Source: Chloroflexota bacterium (GTDB lineage: Bacteria > Chloroflexota > UBA5177 > JANWHV01). Taken from it: a stretch of 9,672 bases of DNA. This document shows positions 1 through 6,768 of the stretch, piece by piece. How positions within the stretch are numbered: the stretch's first letter is position 1; every line of letters starts with the position of its first letter. Location of the stretch: positions 1 to 9,672 of the forward strand of contig JANWHO010000221.1 in assembly GCA_025450375.1 (NCBI GenBank), given 5' to 3'. The position numbers and the translations under genes were made by a program. Below the pieces are notes generated by a model, which made no database searches, was not told where the DNA came from, and saw only the letters and a program-made list of their open reading frames with translations.

Positions 1-419
1 CGGTGATCGCCCGCTATTTCGGCGAGGAGGTGACAGGAGCGAACGGGGCGGGCTGCGGACGTTGCGATCGCTGCGTACCGGAGGGCCGGCGCACGGTCGA
101 ACCGGTGGCGGCCGATCCGGGGCCGCGCTTGCATTGGGATGGGCCCGACCTCACCCCCAGCCAGGCGATTCTCACCCTGGTGGCGACCCTCCCCTACGCC
201 GCTGGGAGAAGCGGCCTGGCCAATATCCTCCATGGCGCCGCCACGACGCCGATCGGTCCCGATCGCTGCGCCTTGCACGGTTATCTGCGCCGGATGCCAG
301 TCAAGGCAATCATCGCCGAAATCGATGTATTGCTCCAGAAAGGGCTGCTGGCCCAGGCTCGGGCCCAGAAGTACCCCACGGTATCGCTGACCGAGCGTGG
401 GCGCGCGGATCTGGGATAA
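1..419 (+). CDS. recQ: RecQ-family ATP-dependent DNA helicase, C-terminal fragment (5' end outside window)
   Basis: This is the C-terminal ~138 residues of a RecQ-type 3'-5' DNA helicase, an enzyme of recombination and replication-fork repair. The reading frame is open at the left edge, so the GTG at 3 is an internal codon and the helicase motor domains are missing. The fragment opens with a YFGE segment followed by C-x2-C-x2-C (CGRCDRC, fragment residues 18, 21 and 24). These match the last three zinc ligands of RecQ proteins; the first ligand would lie just outside the window. From about residue 50 to 138 the sequence fits the RQC winged-helix domain, with a TPSQAILTLVA helix and a closing LTERGRADLG strand/helix. 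The protein stops there (TAA 417-419), so no HRDC domain follows. The family call rests on this zinc/RQC pattern alone. Other RQC-bearing helicases are possible but less likely. Confidence 0.78.
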   Translation, partial: VIARYFGEEVTGANGAGCGRCDRCVPEGRRTVEPVAADPGPRLHWDGPDLTPSQAILTLVATLPYAAGRSGLANILHGAATTPIGPDRCALHGYLRRMPVKAIIAEIDVLLQKGLLAQARAQKYPTVSLTERGRADLG

Positions 420-513
420 CTCTCGTTTCCTGGCGAGCGGGCGACAACCGCGGTACCTTCCCAGTAGTGGTGCGCGGGCCGCCGAAACGGCGCCGGCACG
501 AAAGGAGCATCCG
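420..513 (+). other. Short intergenic region between recQ and the aldehyde dehydrogenase gene
   Basis: These 94 bases hold no gene. The only structure seen is a small hairpin, CGCCG-AAA-CGGCG (480-492), just upstream of the ribosome-binding site. It lacks a T tract and so is not a convincing terminator. No good -35/-10 pair was recognised. The dehydrogenase gene may be co-transcribed with recQ or have its own unrecognised promoter. Confidence 0.5.
501..507 (+). promoter_or_regulatory. Shine-Dalgarno sequence fixing the aldehyde dehydrogenase start
   Basis: AAAGGAG lies six bases upstream of the ATG at 514. This supports that start over the longer in-frame extension from 397, which would overlap the end of recQ, and over the internal ATG at 541, which has no comparable site. 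Confidence 0.8.
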
Positions 514-2904
514 ATGAGTATCGCGGAGATTATAGAGACCATGACCTATGGGCCAGCGCCTGAAGCCGCCGCGCCCGCCCAGGCGTGGCTCGCCCGACAC
601 GACGGGCGCTTTGACTTGTTCATCAATAGCCGCTGGGCGGCCCCACGGGACGGCGTCTACTTTGAGAGTGTGAATCCCGGTAACGGAAAACAGTTGGCGA
701 CCATCGCGCAGGCGGGCCCCGCCGACGTGGATGCCGCTGTCCAGGCCGCCGCCGCCGCCCAGCCCGCCTGGGCCGCGTTGCCCGGTCACGCGCGGGCCCG
801 CTACCTCTATGCCCTCGCCCGCCACGTGCAAAAACAGAGTAGGTTGCTGGCGGTCCTGGAAACCCTGGACAATGGGAAGCCAATTCGCGAGACGCGCGAC
901 CTGGACATTCCCCTGGTGGCCCGGCATTTCGCCTATCATGCTGGCTGGGCCCAGTTGATGAGCCGTGAACTGTCCGGCTACGAGGCGGTGGGGGTGGTGG
1001 GGCAGATTATTCCCTGGAACTTCCCCCTGCTAATGCTGGCCTGGAAGATCGCACCCGCCCTGGCCATGGGGAACACGGTGGTGCTGAAGCCGGCCGAGTT
1101 CACCTCGCTGACCGCGCTCGCCTTCGCCGAGTTGGTCCAGCAGGCGGGGCTGCCGCCGGGAGTGGTGAACATCATCACTGGAGATGGGCGGACGGGCGAG
1201 TGGTTGGTGGCCCATCCAGGGATCCAGAAGATCGCCTTTACCGGTTCGACCGAGGTTGGCCGCCAGATCCGGAAGGCGACGGCGGGGACGGGGAAGCGGC
1301 TGTCGCTGGAACTTGGGGGGAAGTCGCCCTTTCTCGTGTTCGACGACGCCGATCTGGACAGCGCGGTCGAGGGAGTGGTTGACGCGATTTGGTTCAACCA
1401 GGGCCAGGTGTGCTGCGCCGGTTCCCGCCTACTGGTGCAGGAGAATGTAGCCGACGATTTTCTGGCCCGGATCAGAGCCCGGATGGAGCGCCTGCGGGTG
1501 GGCGATCCGCTGGATAAGGCAATCGATATCGGAGCGATCGTGGCCCCGGTGCAACTGGCGCGGATCCGGGCGTTGGTGGAACAAGGAGTGAATGAGGGCT
1601 CGACCCTCTGGCAGCCTTCCTGGGCCTGCCCGACCGAGGGCCTGTTCTACCCGCCCACCCTATTCACGAACGTGGCCCCCGCCGCCACGATTGCCCAGGT
1701 GGAGATTTTCGGCCCGGTTCTGGTCAGCATGACTTTCCGCTCCCCAACCGAGGCCGTGATGCTGGCCAATAACACGCCCTATGGATTGGCGGCCAGCGTA
1801 TGGAGTGAGAATATCAATCTGGCTCTTGACGTGGCGCCGAAGCTCAAGGCGGGGACCGTGTGGATCAACAGCACCAACCTATTTGACGCGGCCAGCGGCT
1901 TTGGCGGCTATCGCGAAAGCGGATATGGGCGAGAGGGCGGGAAGGAAGGGCTGTACGAGTACGTCAAGCGTGCGGCACCACGGGGGAGGAAGCCCGCCCT
2001 GAAGACGGCGCGCCTTCACGAGCAGGCGGGCGCTATCTCGGCCCACGCAGCGAACGGGCTCCCGACCCTGGATCGGACCGCGAAGCTGTTTATCGGCGGC
2101 AAGCAAGCCCGGCCGGACTCCGGTTATAGTCTGCTGGTTCGCGATCCCGAGGGCACCGCGCTCGGCGAAGTGGGCGAGGGGAACCGGAAGGACATTCGGA
2201 ATGCCGTGGAGGCGGCCCACGCGGCCGGCGGGTGGGCAGGGACGACCGGCTACAATCGGGCCCAGATCCTCTATTATCTGGCGGAGAACCTCTCGGCTCG
2301 GGCAGCGGAGTTCGCCCAGCGGATTGCCGGCCTAACCGGTTCCGAGTCGGCGGTGGAAGAGGTCTCGCTGGCCATCGAGCGCCTGTTTACCTACGGCGCC
2401 TGGGCCGATAAGTACGATGGGCGGGTGGCCCGCACGCCGCTCCGCGGACTGACCATCGCCATGCCGGAACCACTCGGGGTGATCGGGATCCTCTGTCCGG
2501 ACGAAGCCCCACTGCTCGGTTTTATCTCTCTGCTGGCCCCCGCGATCGCCATGGGGAATACCGTGGTGATTGTCCCCTCCGAGCCGCATCCGCTCGCCGC
2601 CACTGATTTCTATCAGGTGCTGGAGACCTCGGATGTACCGGCTGGGGTGGTGAATATCGTCACCGGGAACCGCGATGGTCTGGCGGCAGTGTTAGCGGCG
2701 CACGATGACGTTGCCTCGGTCTGGTACTTTGGTCCTCGCGCGGGAGCGGCGGCGGTGGAGTCGGCGTCGATCGGCAATCTCAAACGCACGTGGTGCGCGG
2801 GTGAGCGGCCCGTCGACTGGTTTGATCGCGGCGAAGGCGAAGGCGAGGAGTACCTGCGCGAGGCGACGCAAGTAAAAAATATCTGGGCCCCTTACGGCGA
2901 GTGA
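514..2904 (+). CDS. Two-domain aldehyde dehydrogenase, ALDH16 type (796 aa)
   Basis: This is predicted to be a cytoplasmic NAD(P)+-dependent aldehyde dehydrogenase oxidising an aldehyde to the acid; the substrate cannot be read from sequence. The N-terminal domain (about 20-490) is complete. It has PWNFP with Asn169, the cofactor lysine Lys192 in VVLKPAE, FTGSTEVG at 242-249, the general base Glu266 in LELGGK, the nucleophile Cys300 in FNQGQVCCAGSR, and Glu397 in EIFGP. The 34-residue Glu-Cys spacing matches classical ALDHs. A second ALDH-like domain starts near residue 520 (LFIGGK at 525-529) and runs to 796. There PWNFP is replaced by CPDEAP (661-666), the cofactor lysine by Val687 (VIVPSEP), and no GQxC nucleophile loop is present. 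An active domain followed by a vestigial one, at about 800 residues, is the known architecture of bacterial ALDH16. ALDH16 genes are often found near deoC (recalled, not checked), but the neighbour here is recQ. The ATG at 514 was chosen for its Shine-Dalgarno sequence. Confidence 0.93.
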   Translation: MSIAEIIETMTYGPAPEAAAPAQAWLARHDGRFDLFINSRWAAPRDGVYFESVNPGNGKQLATIAQAGPADVDAAVQAAAAAQPAWAALPGHARARYLYALARHVQKQSRLLAVLETLDNGKPIRETRDLDIPLVARHFAYHAGWAQLMSRELSGYEAVGVVGQIIPWNFPLLMLAWKIAPALAMGNTVVLKPAEFTSLTALAFAELVQQAGLPPGVVNIITGDGRTGEWLVAHPGIQKIAFTGSTEVGRQIRKATAGTGKRLSLELGGKSPFLVFDDADLDSAVEGVVDAIWFNQGQVCCAGSRLLVQENVADDFLARIRARMERLRVGDPLDKAIDIGAIVAPVQLARIRALVEQGVNEGSTLWQPSWACPTEGLFYPPTLFTNVAPAATIAQVEIFGPVLVSMTFRSPTEAVMLANNTPYGLAASVWSENINLALDVAPKLKAGTVWINSTNLFDAASGFGGYRESGYGREGGKEGLYEYVKRAAPRGRKPALKTARLHEQAGAISAHAANGLPTLDRTAKLFIGGKQARPDSGYSLLVRDPEGTALGEVGEGNRKDIRNAVEAAHAAGGWAGTTGYNRAQILYYLAENLSARAAEFAQRIAGLTGSESAVEEVSLAIERLFTYGAWADKYDGRVARTPLRGLTIAMPEPLGVIGILCPDEAPLLGFISLLAPAIAMGNTVVIVPSEPHPLAATDFYQVLETSDVPAGVVNIVTGNRDGLAAVLAAHDDVASVWYFGPRAGAAAVESASIGNLKRTWCAGERPVDWFDRGEGEGEEYLREATQVKNIWAPYGE

Positions 2905-2978
2905 TCGGCGAACGAGCGGAGCCCACCTCCGCGGTGCCAAGGTCCGCCGAAGGAGATCCGGCGGGCTCCGCGGCAGCC

Positions 2979-2992
2979 GCCCGGAATCGGGC
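2979..2992 (+). terminator. Possible weak terminator hairpin after the aldehyde dehydrogenase gene
   Basis: GCCCG-GAAT-CGGGC forms a 5-bp G+C stem with a four-base loop, followed by AGGTTTGT, a poor T tract. A longer-range 9-bp stem (2916-2924 with 2963-2971) lies just upstream and might contribute. The position, 75 bases after the stop codon, suits a terminator, but the short stem and weak tract leave this uncertain. Confidence 0.3.
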
Positions 2993-3034
2993 AGGTTTGT
3001 AGGTCGGAGAACCCACGAGAGGCTGCGTACGCCG

Positions 3035-3040
3035 TATCAT
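3035..3040 (+). promoter_or_regulatory. Candidate -10 promoter element for the substrate-binding protein gene
   Basis: TATCAT matches five of six bases of the TATAAT consensus and lies about 115 bases upstream of the transporter ATG, directly beside the dyad at 3040-3060. No recognisable -35 element lies at 16-18 bp spacing and there is no extended -10 TG, so the call is tentative. Confidence 0.25.
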
Positions 3041-3060
3041 GATGAGAGGATCCTTCATCA
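3040..3060 (+). promoter_or_regulatory. Imperfect dyad, candidate operator or leader hairpin
   Basis: TGATGA (3040-3045) is the reverse complement of TCATCA (3055-3060). Between them AGGATCCT (3047-3054) is itself palindromic, so only G3046 is unpaired. This 21-base near-perfect dyad starts at the candidate -10 hexamer, where a repressor site or 5'-leader hairpin could sit. Nothing identifies a binding protein. Confidence 0.35.
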
Positions 3061-3077
3061 AGGGAGAGGGCAGGTAC

Positions 3078-3152
3078 ATGAGCGCACGCACGATGCCCGT
3101 TATGCTGCCTGACGACACCGAGGAGGATTTGGTGAGGGCGGAAAGGAAATAG
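3078..3152 (+). CDS. Possible 24-residue leader peptide ORF (hypothetical)
   Basis: A short ORF begins at ATG 3078, seven bases after a purine-rich GGGAGAGGG (3062-3070) that could serve as a ribosome-binding site. It ends at TAG 3150-3152, three bases before the transporter ATG. The peptide starts MSARTMPVML and ends in a charged tail (DDTEEDLVRAERK). It has no membrane segment, no run of regulatory codons and no family I recognise. The same frame is also open from ATG 3039, giving 37 residues. The transporter's own ribosome-binding site lies inside its last codons, so translational coupling is conceivable. It may equally be a chance ORF in a leader. Confidence 0.3.
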   Translation: MSARTMPVMLPDDTEEDLVRAERK

Positions 3153-3155
3153 CCT

Positions 3156-4802
3156 ATGCGCGTTATACATCGTCTGGTCGGCGGCCTGGCCTTGGCGGCC
3201 TTGCTGCTCGCCGGGAATATCCCTCACGGGAGTGTAAGGGCCAGCCATGCGGCCGTGCTCTCGGGCCCGATGCGAGGGGGGACGGCGATTGACGGATTGT
3301 ACGAGGAGCCGACCTCGTTGCTGCCCAATACCGGCTTCATTGCCTTTTCGATCATGGTCCAGGAGACTCTCTTCTCGCCGCTGTTCTATTCCGACGCCGC
3401 CGGCGCGTTGCATCCCGGCCTGGCGGCCGAGATTCCCACGGTCGGGAATGGGGGGATCAGCCGCGACGGCCTGACCTACGTGTTTCATCTCCGTCCCGGC
3501 CTGAAATGGTCCGATGGGCAGCCGCTGGACGCCCGCGATGTCGATTACTCCTGGCGCTTGTGGACCAACAAGGACGCGGTGGTGAACAGCACCACCGGCT
3601 TCGACCACATCAAGAGCGCCCAGGTCTCAGGGGACCACCTGAGCATCACCTTCCACTTAACCTCTCCGTACGCGCCGTTCGTGGGAGTGTGGACCGATCA
3701 AGTGATGCCGGTACCCCAGCATGTGCTTGGCTCCCTGACCGCCAAGCAGATCAACACCAGCAAGTTCGTGTTCGCGCCCACGGTCAGCAGTGGTCCCTTT
3801 GAGATCAGTTCCCGGAAGTCGGGCCAGAATATCGTGGAGACGCGGAACCCTCATTTCTACATGCCGGGCAAGCCGTACCTTGACCGGCTGATCTTCAGGA
3901 TCATTCCTGACGAGACGGCGCTCACCGATGCCCTGGCGGCCCACGAAATCGATGCCGCCTGGTTCCTGGATATCTCGCAATTCAGCACCCTGAATCACAT
4001 CTCCGGCTACACCTTCATCACGCCGGCGGCGCCGAATTTCGAGCAGGGACTCTTGAATCTGAAGAACCCTATTCTTCAGGATGTACGGGTTCGCCAGGCG
4101 CTCGAGTATGGGCTGGACCGGCAAACCATGGTCAAGAGTGTCTGGCATAACCGGGCGGCTCTGGGAGCGTCGGACGAGACGTCCGCCGCCTTCTCCTATG
4201 ACCCTTCAGTCAAGCCGTACCCGTTCAATCCCACCAAGGCGGCTCAACTGCTCGACGCGGCCGGCTGGAAGCTGGGCGCGGGCGGGCTGCGGCATAAGAA
4301 CGGGAAGACCCTGACCCTTCGGTGGAGCACCACGGCGCGCAGCACCTTCCGCGCCCAGGATGAACTGATCGCCCTGACCGACTATCAGAATCTGGGCATC
4401 GATCTACGCATCGTCAACTACGATGGCTCCAGCTACTTTGGCAGCGTGTTGCCGGGCGGAAACTTCGATATCGGCGAGTGGGAGAACGGGCTCGTCTACG
4501 ATCCCGATACAACCGCTGCCTCCTTCTTCGACGGCAATGCCTTCCCGCCCAAGGGCAGCAACTGGGGCTACTACAATAACCCGGAGTACAACCGGCTGAT
4601 CGCGGCCGAGGAGGCGACCACGAACGTCGCGGCCCGTAAGGCAATATTCGCGAAAATGCAGGCGATCATGAATCGTGACCTGCCGGCGCTCTGGCTCTAC
4701 AATCCGCCTACCCCAGCCGAGTACAGCAACAAGCTGCACAACTATGCCCCCGCTCCCTTCGCCTACGAGACCTGGAACACCTGGGAGTGGTGGAAGAGTT
4801 GA
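3156..4802 (+). CDS. ABC transporter substrate-binding protein, family 5 (OppA/DppA-like), 548 aa
   Basis: This is an extracytoplasmic solute-binding protein of the oligopeptide/dipeptide/nickel class (SBP_bac_5), which delivers ligand to a membrane ABC importer. Residues 1-29 form a Sec signal peptide: basic start (R2, R6), hydrophobic core LVGGLALAALLLAG, and likely cleavage near VRA|SH (29/30). The mature protein carries the family signature DGLTYVFHLRPGLKWSDG (104-121), followed by ARDVDYSW. The second conserved block is VRVRQALEYGLDR (310-322). Length is typical for the family. There is no lipobox, and I found no cysteine anywhere, so it cannot be a lipoprotein; it would be secreted, periplasmic or held by other contacts. 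The ATG at 3156 follows GGAAAGGAAA at a suitable distance. No permease or ATPase gene is visible, and a hairpin follows the stop, so its partners are probably encoded elsewhere. The ligand is unknown; family members bind peptides, sugars, nickel or opines. Confidence 0.93.
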   Translation: MRVIHRLVGGLALAALLLAGNIPHGSVRASHAAVLSGPMRGGTAIDGLYEEPTSLLPNTGFIAFSIMVQETLFSPLFYSDAAGALHPGLAAEIPTVGNGGISRDGLTYVFHLRPGLKWSDGQPLDARDVDYSWRLWTNKDAVVNSTTGFDHIKSAQVSGDHLSITFHLTSPYAPFVGVWTDQVMPVPQHVLGSLTAKQINTSKFVFAPTVSSGPFEISSRKSGQNIVETRNPHFYMPGKPYLDRLIFRIIPDETALTDALAAHEIDAAWFLDISQFSTLNHISGYTFITPAAPNFEQGLLNLKNPILQDVRVRQALEYGLDRQTMVKSVWHNRAALGASDETSAAFSYDPSVKPYPFNPTKAAQLLDAAGWKLGAGGLRHKNGKTLTLRWSTTARSTFRAQDELIALTDYQNLGIDLRIVNYDGSSYFGSVLPGGNFDIGEWENGLVYDPDTTAASFFDGNAFPPKGSNWGYYNNPEYNRLIAAEEATTNVAARKAIFAKMQAIMNRDLPALWLYNPPTPAEYSNKLHNYAPAPFAYETWNTWEWWKS

Positions 4803-4805
4803 CTC

Positions 4806-4867
4806 CTATCGAATGAGGAAGGGGGAGACCTGGCCGCGGCCAGGTCTCCCCCTTCCTCATTCGATAG
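4806..4867. terminator. Strong G+C hairpin at the symmetry axis, terminator-like
   Basis: Directly after the transporter stop codon, GGGGGAGACCTGGCCG (4821-4836) pairs with its exact complement (4837-4852). It is flanked by GAATGAGGAA upstream and TTCCTCATTC downstream. A stem of this strength four bases beyond a stop codon is what an intrinsic terminator looks like, although the trailing T content is modest (TTCCT). Because the entire window is palindromic, it is impossible to tell how much of this symmetry belongs to the natural terminator and where the true downstream sequence diverges. The hairpin is the probable site where the sequence folded back on itself. Confidence 0.6.
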
Positions 4868-4870
4868 GAG

Positions 4871-6517
4871 TCAACTCTTCCACCACTCCCAGGTGTTCCA
4901 GGTCTCGTAGGCGAAGGGAGCGGGGGCATAGTTGTGCAGCTTGTTGCTGTACTCGGCTGGGGTAGGCGGATTGTAGAGCCAGAGCGCCGGCAGGTCACGA
5001 TTCATGATCGCCTGCATTTTCGCGAATATTGCCTTACGGGCCGCGACGTTCGTGGTCGCCTCCTCGGCCGCGATCAGCCGGTTGTACTCCGGGTTATTGT
5101 AGTAGCCCCAGTTGCTGCCCTTGGGCGGGAAGGCATTGCCGTCGAAGAAGGAGGCAGCGGTTGTATCGGGATCGTAGACGAGCCCGTTCTCCCACTCGCC
5201 GATATCGAAGTTTCCGCCCGGCAACACGCTGCCAAAGTAGCTGGAGCCATCGTAGTTGACGATGCGTAGATCGATGCCCAGATTCTGATAGTCGGTCAGG
5301 GCGATCAGTTCATCCTGGGCGCGGAAGGTGCTGCGCGCCGTGGTGCTCCACCGAAGGGTCAGGGTCTTCCCGTTCTTATGCCGCAGCCCGCCCGCGCCCA
5401 GCTTCCAGCCGGCCGCGTCGAGCAGTTGAGCCGCCTTGGTGGGATTGAACGGGTACGGCTTGACTGAAGGGTCATAGGAGAAGGCGGCGGACGTCTCGTC
5501 CGACGCTCCCAGAGCCGCCCGGTTATGCCAGACACTCTTGACCATGGTTTGCCGGTCCAGCCCATACTCGAGCGCCTGGCGAACCCGTACATCCTGAAGA
5601 ATAGGGTTCTTCAGATTCAAGAGTCCCTGCTCGAAATTCGGCGCCGCCGGCGTGATGAAGGTGTAGCCGGAGATGTGATTCAGGGTGCTGAATTGCGAGA
5701 TATCCAGGAACCAGGCGGCATCGATTTCGTGGGCCGCCAGGGCATCGGTGAGCGCCGTCTCGTCAGGAATGATCCTGAAGATCAGCCGGTCAAGGTACGG
5801 CTTGCCCGGCATGTAGAAATGAGGGTTCCGCGTCTCCACGATATTCTGGCCCGACTTCCGGGAACTGATCTCAAAGGGACCACTGCTGACCGTGGGCGCG
5901 AACACGAACTTGCTGGTGTTGATCTGCTTGGCGGTCAGGGAGCCAAGCACATGCTGGGGTACCGGCATCACTTGATCGGTCCACACTCCCACGAACGGCG
6001 CGTACGGAGAGGTTAAGTGGAAGGTGATGCTCAGGTGGTCCCCTGAGACCTGGGCGCTCTTGATGTGGTCGAAGCCGGTGGTGCTGTTCACCACCGCGTC
6101 CTTGTTGGTCCACAAGCGCCAGGAGTAATCGACATCGCGGGCGTCCAGCGGCTGCCCATCGGACCATTTCAGGCCGGGACGGAGATGAAACACGTAGGTC
6201 AGGCCGTCGCGGCTGATCCCCCCATTCCCGACCGTGGGAATCTCGGCCGCCAGGCCGGGATGCAACGCGCCGGCGGCGTCGGAATAGAACAGCGGCGAGA
6301 AGAGAGTCTCCTGGACCATGATCGAAAAGGCAATGAAGCCGGTATTGGGCAGCAACGAGGTCGGCTCCTCGTACAATCCGTCAATCGCCGTCCCCCCTCG
6401 CATCGGGCCCGAGAGCACGGCCGCATGGCTGGCCCTTACACTCCCGTGAGGGATATTCCCGGCGAGCAGCAAGGCCGCCAAGGCCAGGCCGCCGACCAGA
6501 CGATGTATAACGCGCAT
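4871..6517 (-). CDS. ABC transporter substrate-binding protein, family 5 (mirror copy)
   Basis: This is the exact reverse-complement copy of the gene at 3156-4802, with the same 548-residue product, signal peptide and cysteine-free sequence. It is convergent with the left copy, the two stop codons being separated by 68 bases that contain the axis. With no difference in any frame, it should not be counted as a second paralogue unless the palindrome is proven real. Confidence 0.9.
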   Translation of the reverse strand: MRVIHRLVGGLALAALLLAGNIPHGSVRASHAAVLSGPMRGGTAIDGLYEEPTSLLPNTGFIAFSIMVQETLFSPLFYSDAAGALHPGLAAEIPTVGNGGISRDGLTYVFHLRPGLKWSDGQPLDARDVDYSWRLWTNKDAVVNSTTGFDHIKSAQVSGDHLSITFHLTSPYAPFVGVWTDQVMPVPQHVLGSLTAKQINTSKFVFAPTVSSGPFEISSRKSGQNIVETRNPHFYMPGKPYLDRLIFRIIPDETALTDALAAHEIDAAWFLDISQFSTLNHISGYTFITPAAPNFEQGLLNLKNPILQDVRVRQALEYGLDRQTMVKSVWHNRAALGASDETSAAFSYDPSVKPYPFNPTKAAQLLDAAGWKLGAGGLRHKNGKTLTLRWSTTARSTFRAQDELIALTDYQNLGIDLRIVNYDGSSYFGSVLPGGNFDIGEWENGLVYDPDTTAASFFDGNAFPPKGSNWGYYNNPEYNRLIAAEEATTNVAARKAIFAKMQAIMNRDLPALWLYNPPTPAEYSNKLHNYAPAPFAYETWNTWEWWKS

Positions 6518-6520
6518 AGG

Positions 6521-6595
6521 CTATTTCCTTTCCGCCCTCACCAAATCCTCCTCGGTGTCGTCAGGCAGCATAACGGGCATCGTGCGTGCGCTCAT
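6521..6595 (-). CDS. Possible 24-residue leader peptide ORF (mirror copy)
   Basis: Exact mirror of the short ORF at 3078-3152, lying three bases upstream of the - strand transporter gene. It carries the same uncertainty and no independent evidence. Confidence 0.28.
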   Translation of the reverse strand: MSARTMPVMLPDDTEEDLVRAERK

Positions 6596-6612
6596 GTACC
6601 TGCCCTCTCCCT

Positions 6613-6633
6613 TGATGAAGGATCCTCTCATCA
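6613..6633 (-). promoter_or_regulatory. Imperfect dyad, candidate operator or leader hairpin (mirror copy)
   Basis: Mirror of the 21-base dyad at 3040-3060, with the candidate -10 hexamer mirrored at 6633-6638. Confidence 0.33.
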
Positions 6634-6680
6634 TGATACGGCGTACGCAGCCTCTCGTGGGTTCTCCGACCTACAAACCT

Positions 6681-6694
6681 GCCCGATTCCGGGC
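6681..6694 (-). terminator. Possible weak terminator hairpin after the aldehyde dehydrogenase gene (mirror copy)
   Basis: Mirror of the 5-bp stem with GAAT loop at 2979-2992. It has the same weak T tract. Confidence 0.28.
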
Positions 6695-6768
6695 GGCTGC
6701 CGCGGAGCCCGCCGGATCTCCTTCGGCGGACCTTGGCACCGCGGAGGTGGGCTCCGCTCGTTCGCCGA

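Larger units (their letters stand above)
2905..3155 (+). other. Intergenic/leader region upstream of the substrate-binding protein gene
   Basis: This 251-base stretch separates the aldehyde dehydrogenase from the transporter gene. Its first part is structured. GCGGAGCCC (2916-2924) can pair with GGGCTCCGC (2963-2971), and a compact hairpin follows at 2979-2992. Its second part carries a -10-like hexamer, a dyad at 3040-3060 and a possible 24-codon ORF ending three bases before the next gene. I recognise no known riboswitch or RNA family in it. Confidence 0.5.
6518..6768 (-). other. Intergenic/leader region (mirror copy)
   Basis: Mirror of 2905-3155, with the same candidate -10 hexamer and dyad. 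No additional element arises on this arm. Confidence 0.5.

Noticed and set aside
480..492. CGCCG-AAA-CGGCG hairpin as a recQ terminator
   Set aside because: Only five base pairs, no T tract, and it sits immediately upstream of the next gene's ribosome-binding site.
397..513. 39-codon N-terminal extension of the aldehyde dehydrogenase, starting inside recQ
   Set aside because: The extension has no ALDH similarity, and the AAAGGAG at 501-507 points to the ATG at 514.
310..939. 209-codon antisense ORF over the recQ end and aldehyde dehydrogenase start, with its mirror at 8734-9363
   Set aside because: Gly/Arg-rich translation opposite two recognised coding regions; no motif or ribosome-binding site supports it.
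2892..3608. 238-codon antisense ORF over the intergenic region and transporter 5' end, with its mirror at 6065-6781
   Set aside because: It overlaps the signal peptide and first domain of a well-supported gene, has no family motif and has the composition of a G+C-rich shadow frame.
4803..4870. Hairpin telomere or telomere-resolution site of a linear replicon
   Set aside because: A hairpin end would give this geometry, but no protelomerase gene or replication gene is present and the axis is adequately explained by a terminator stem. Kept only as an alternative.
4675..4998. Overlapping opposite-strand ORFs (96 codons each) crossing the symmetry axis
   Set aside because: They are out-of-frame readings of the transporter 3' end continuing through the hairpin into its own complement. 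They exist only because of the fold-back and have low-complexity Arg/Ser/Pro-rich translations.
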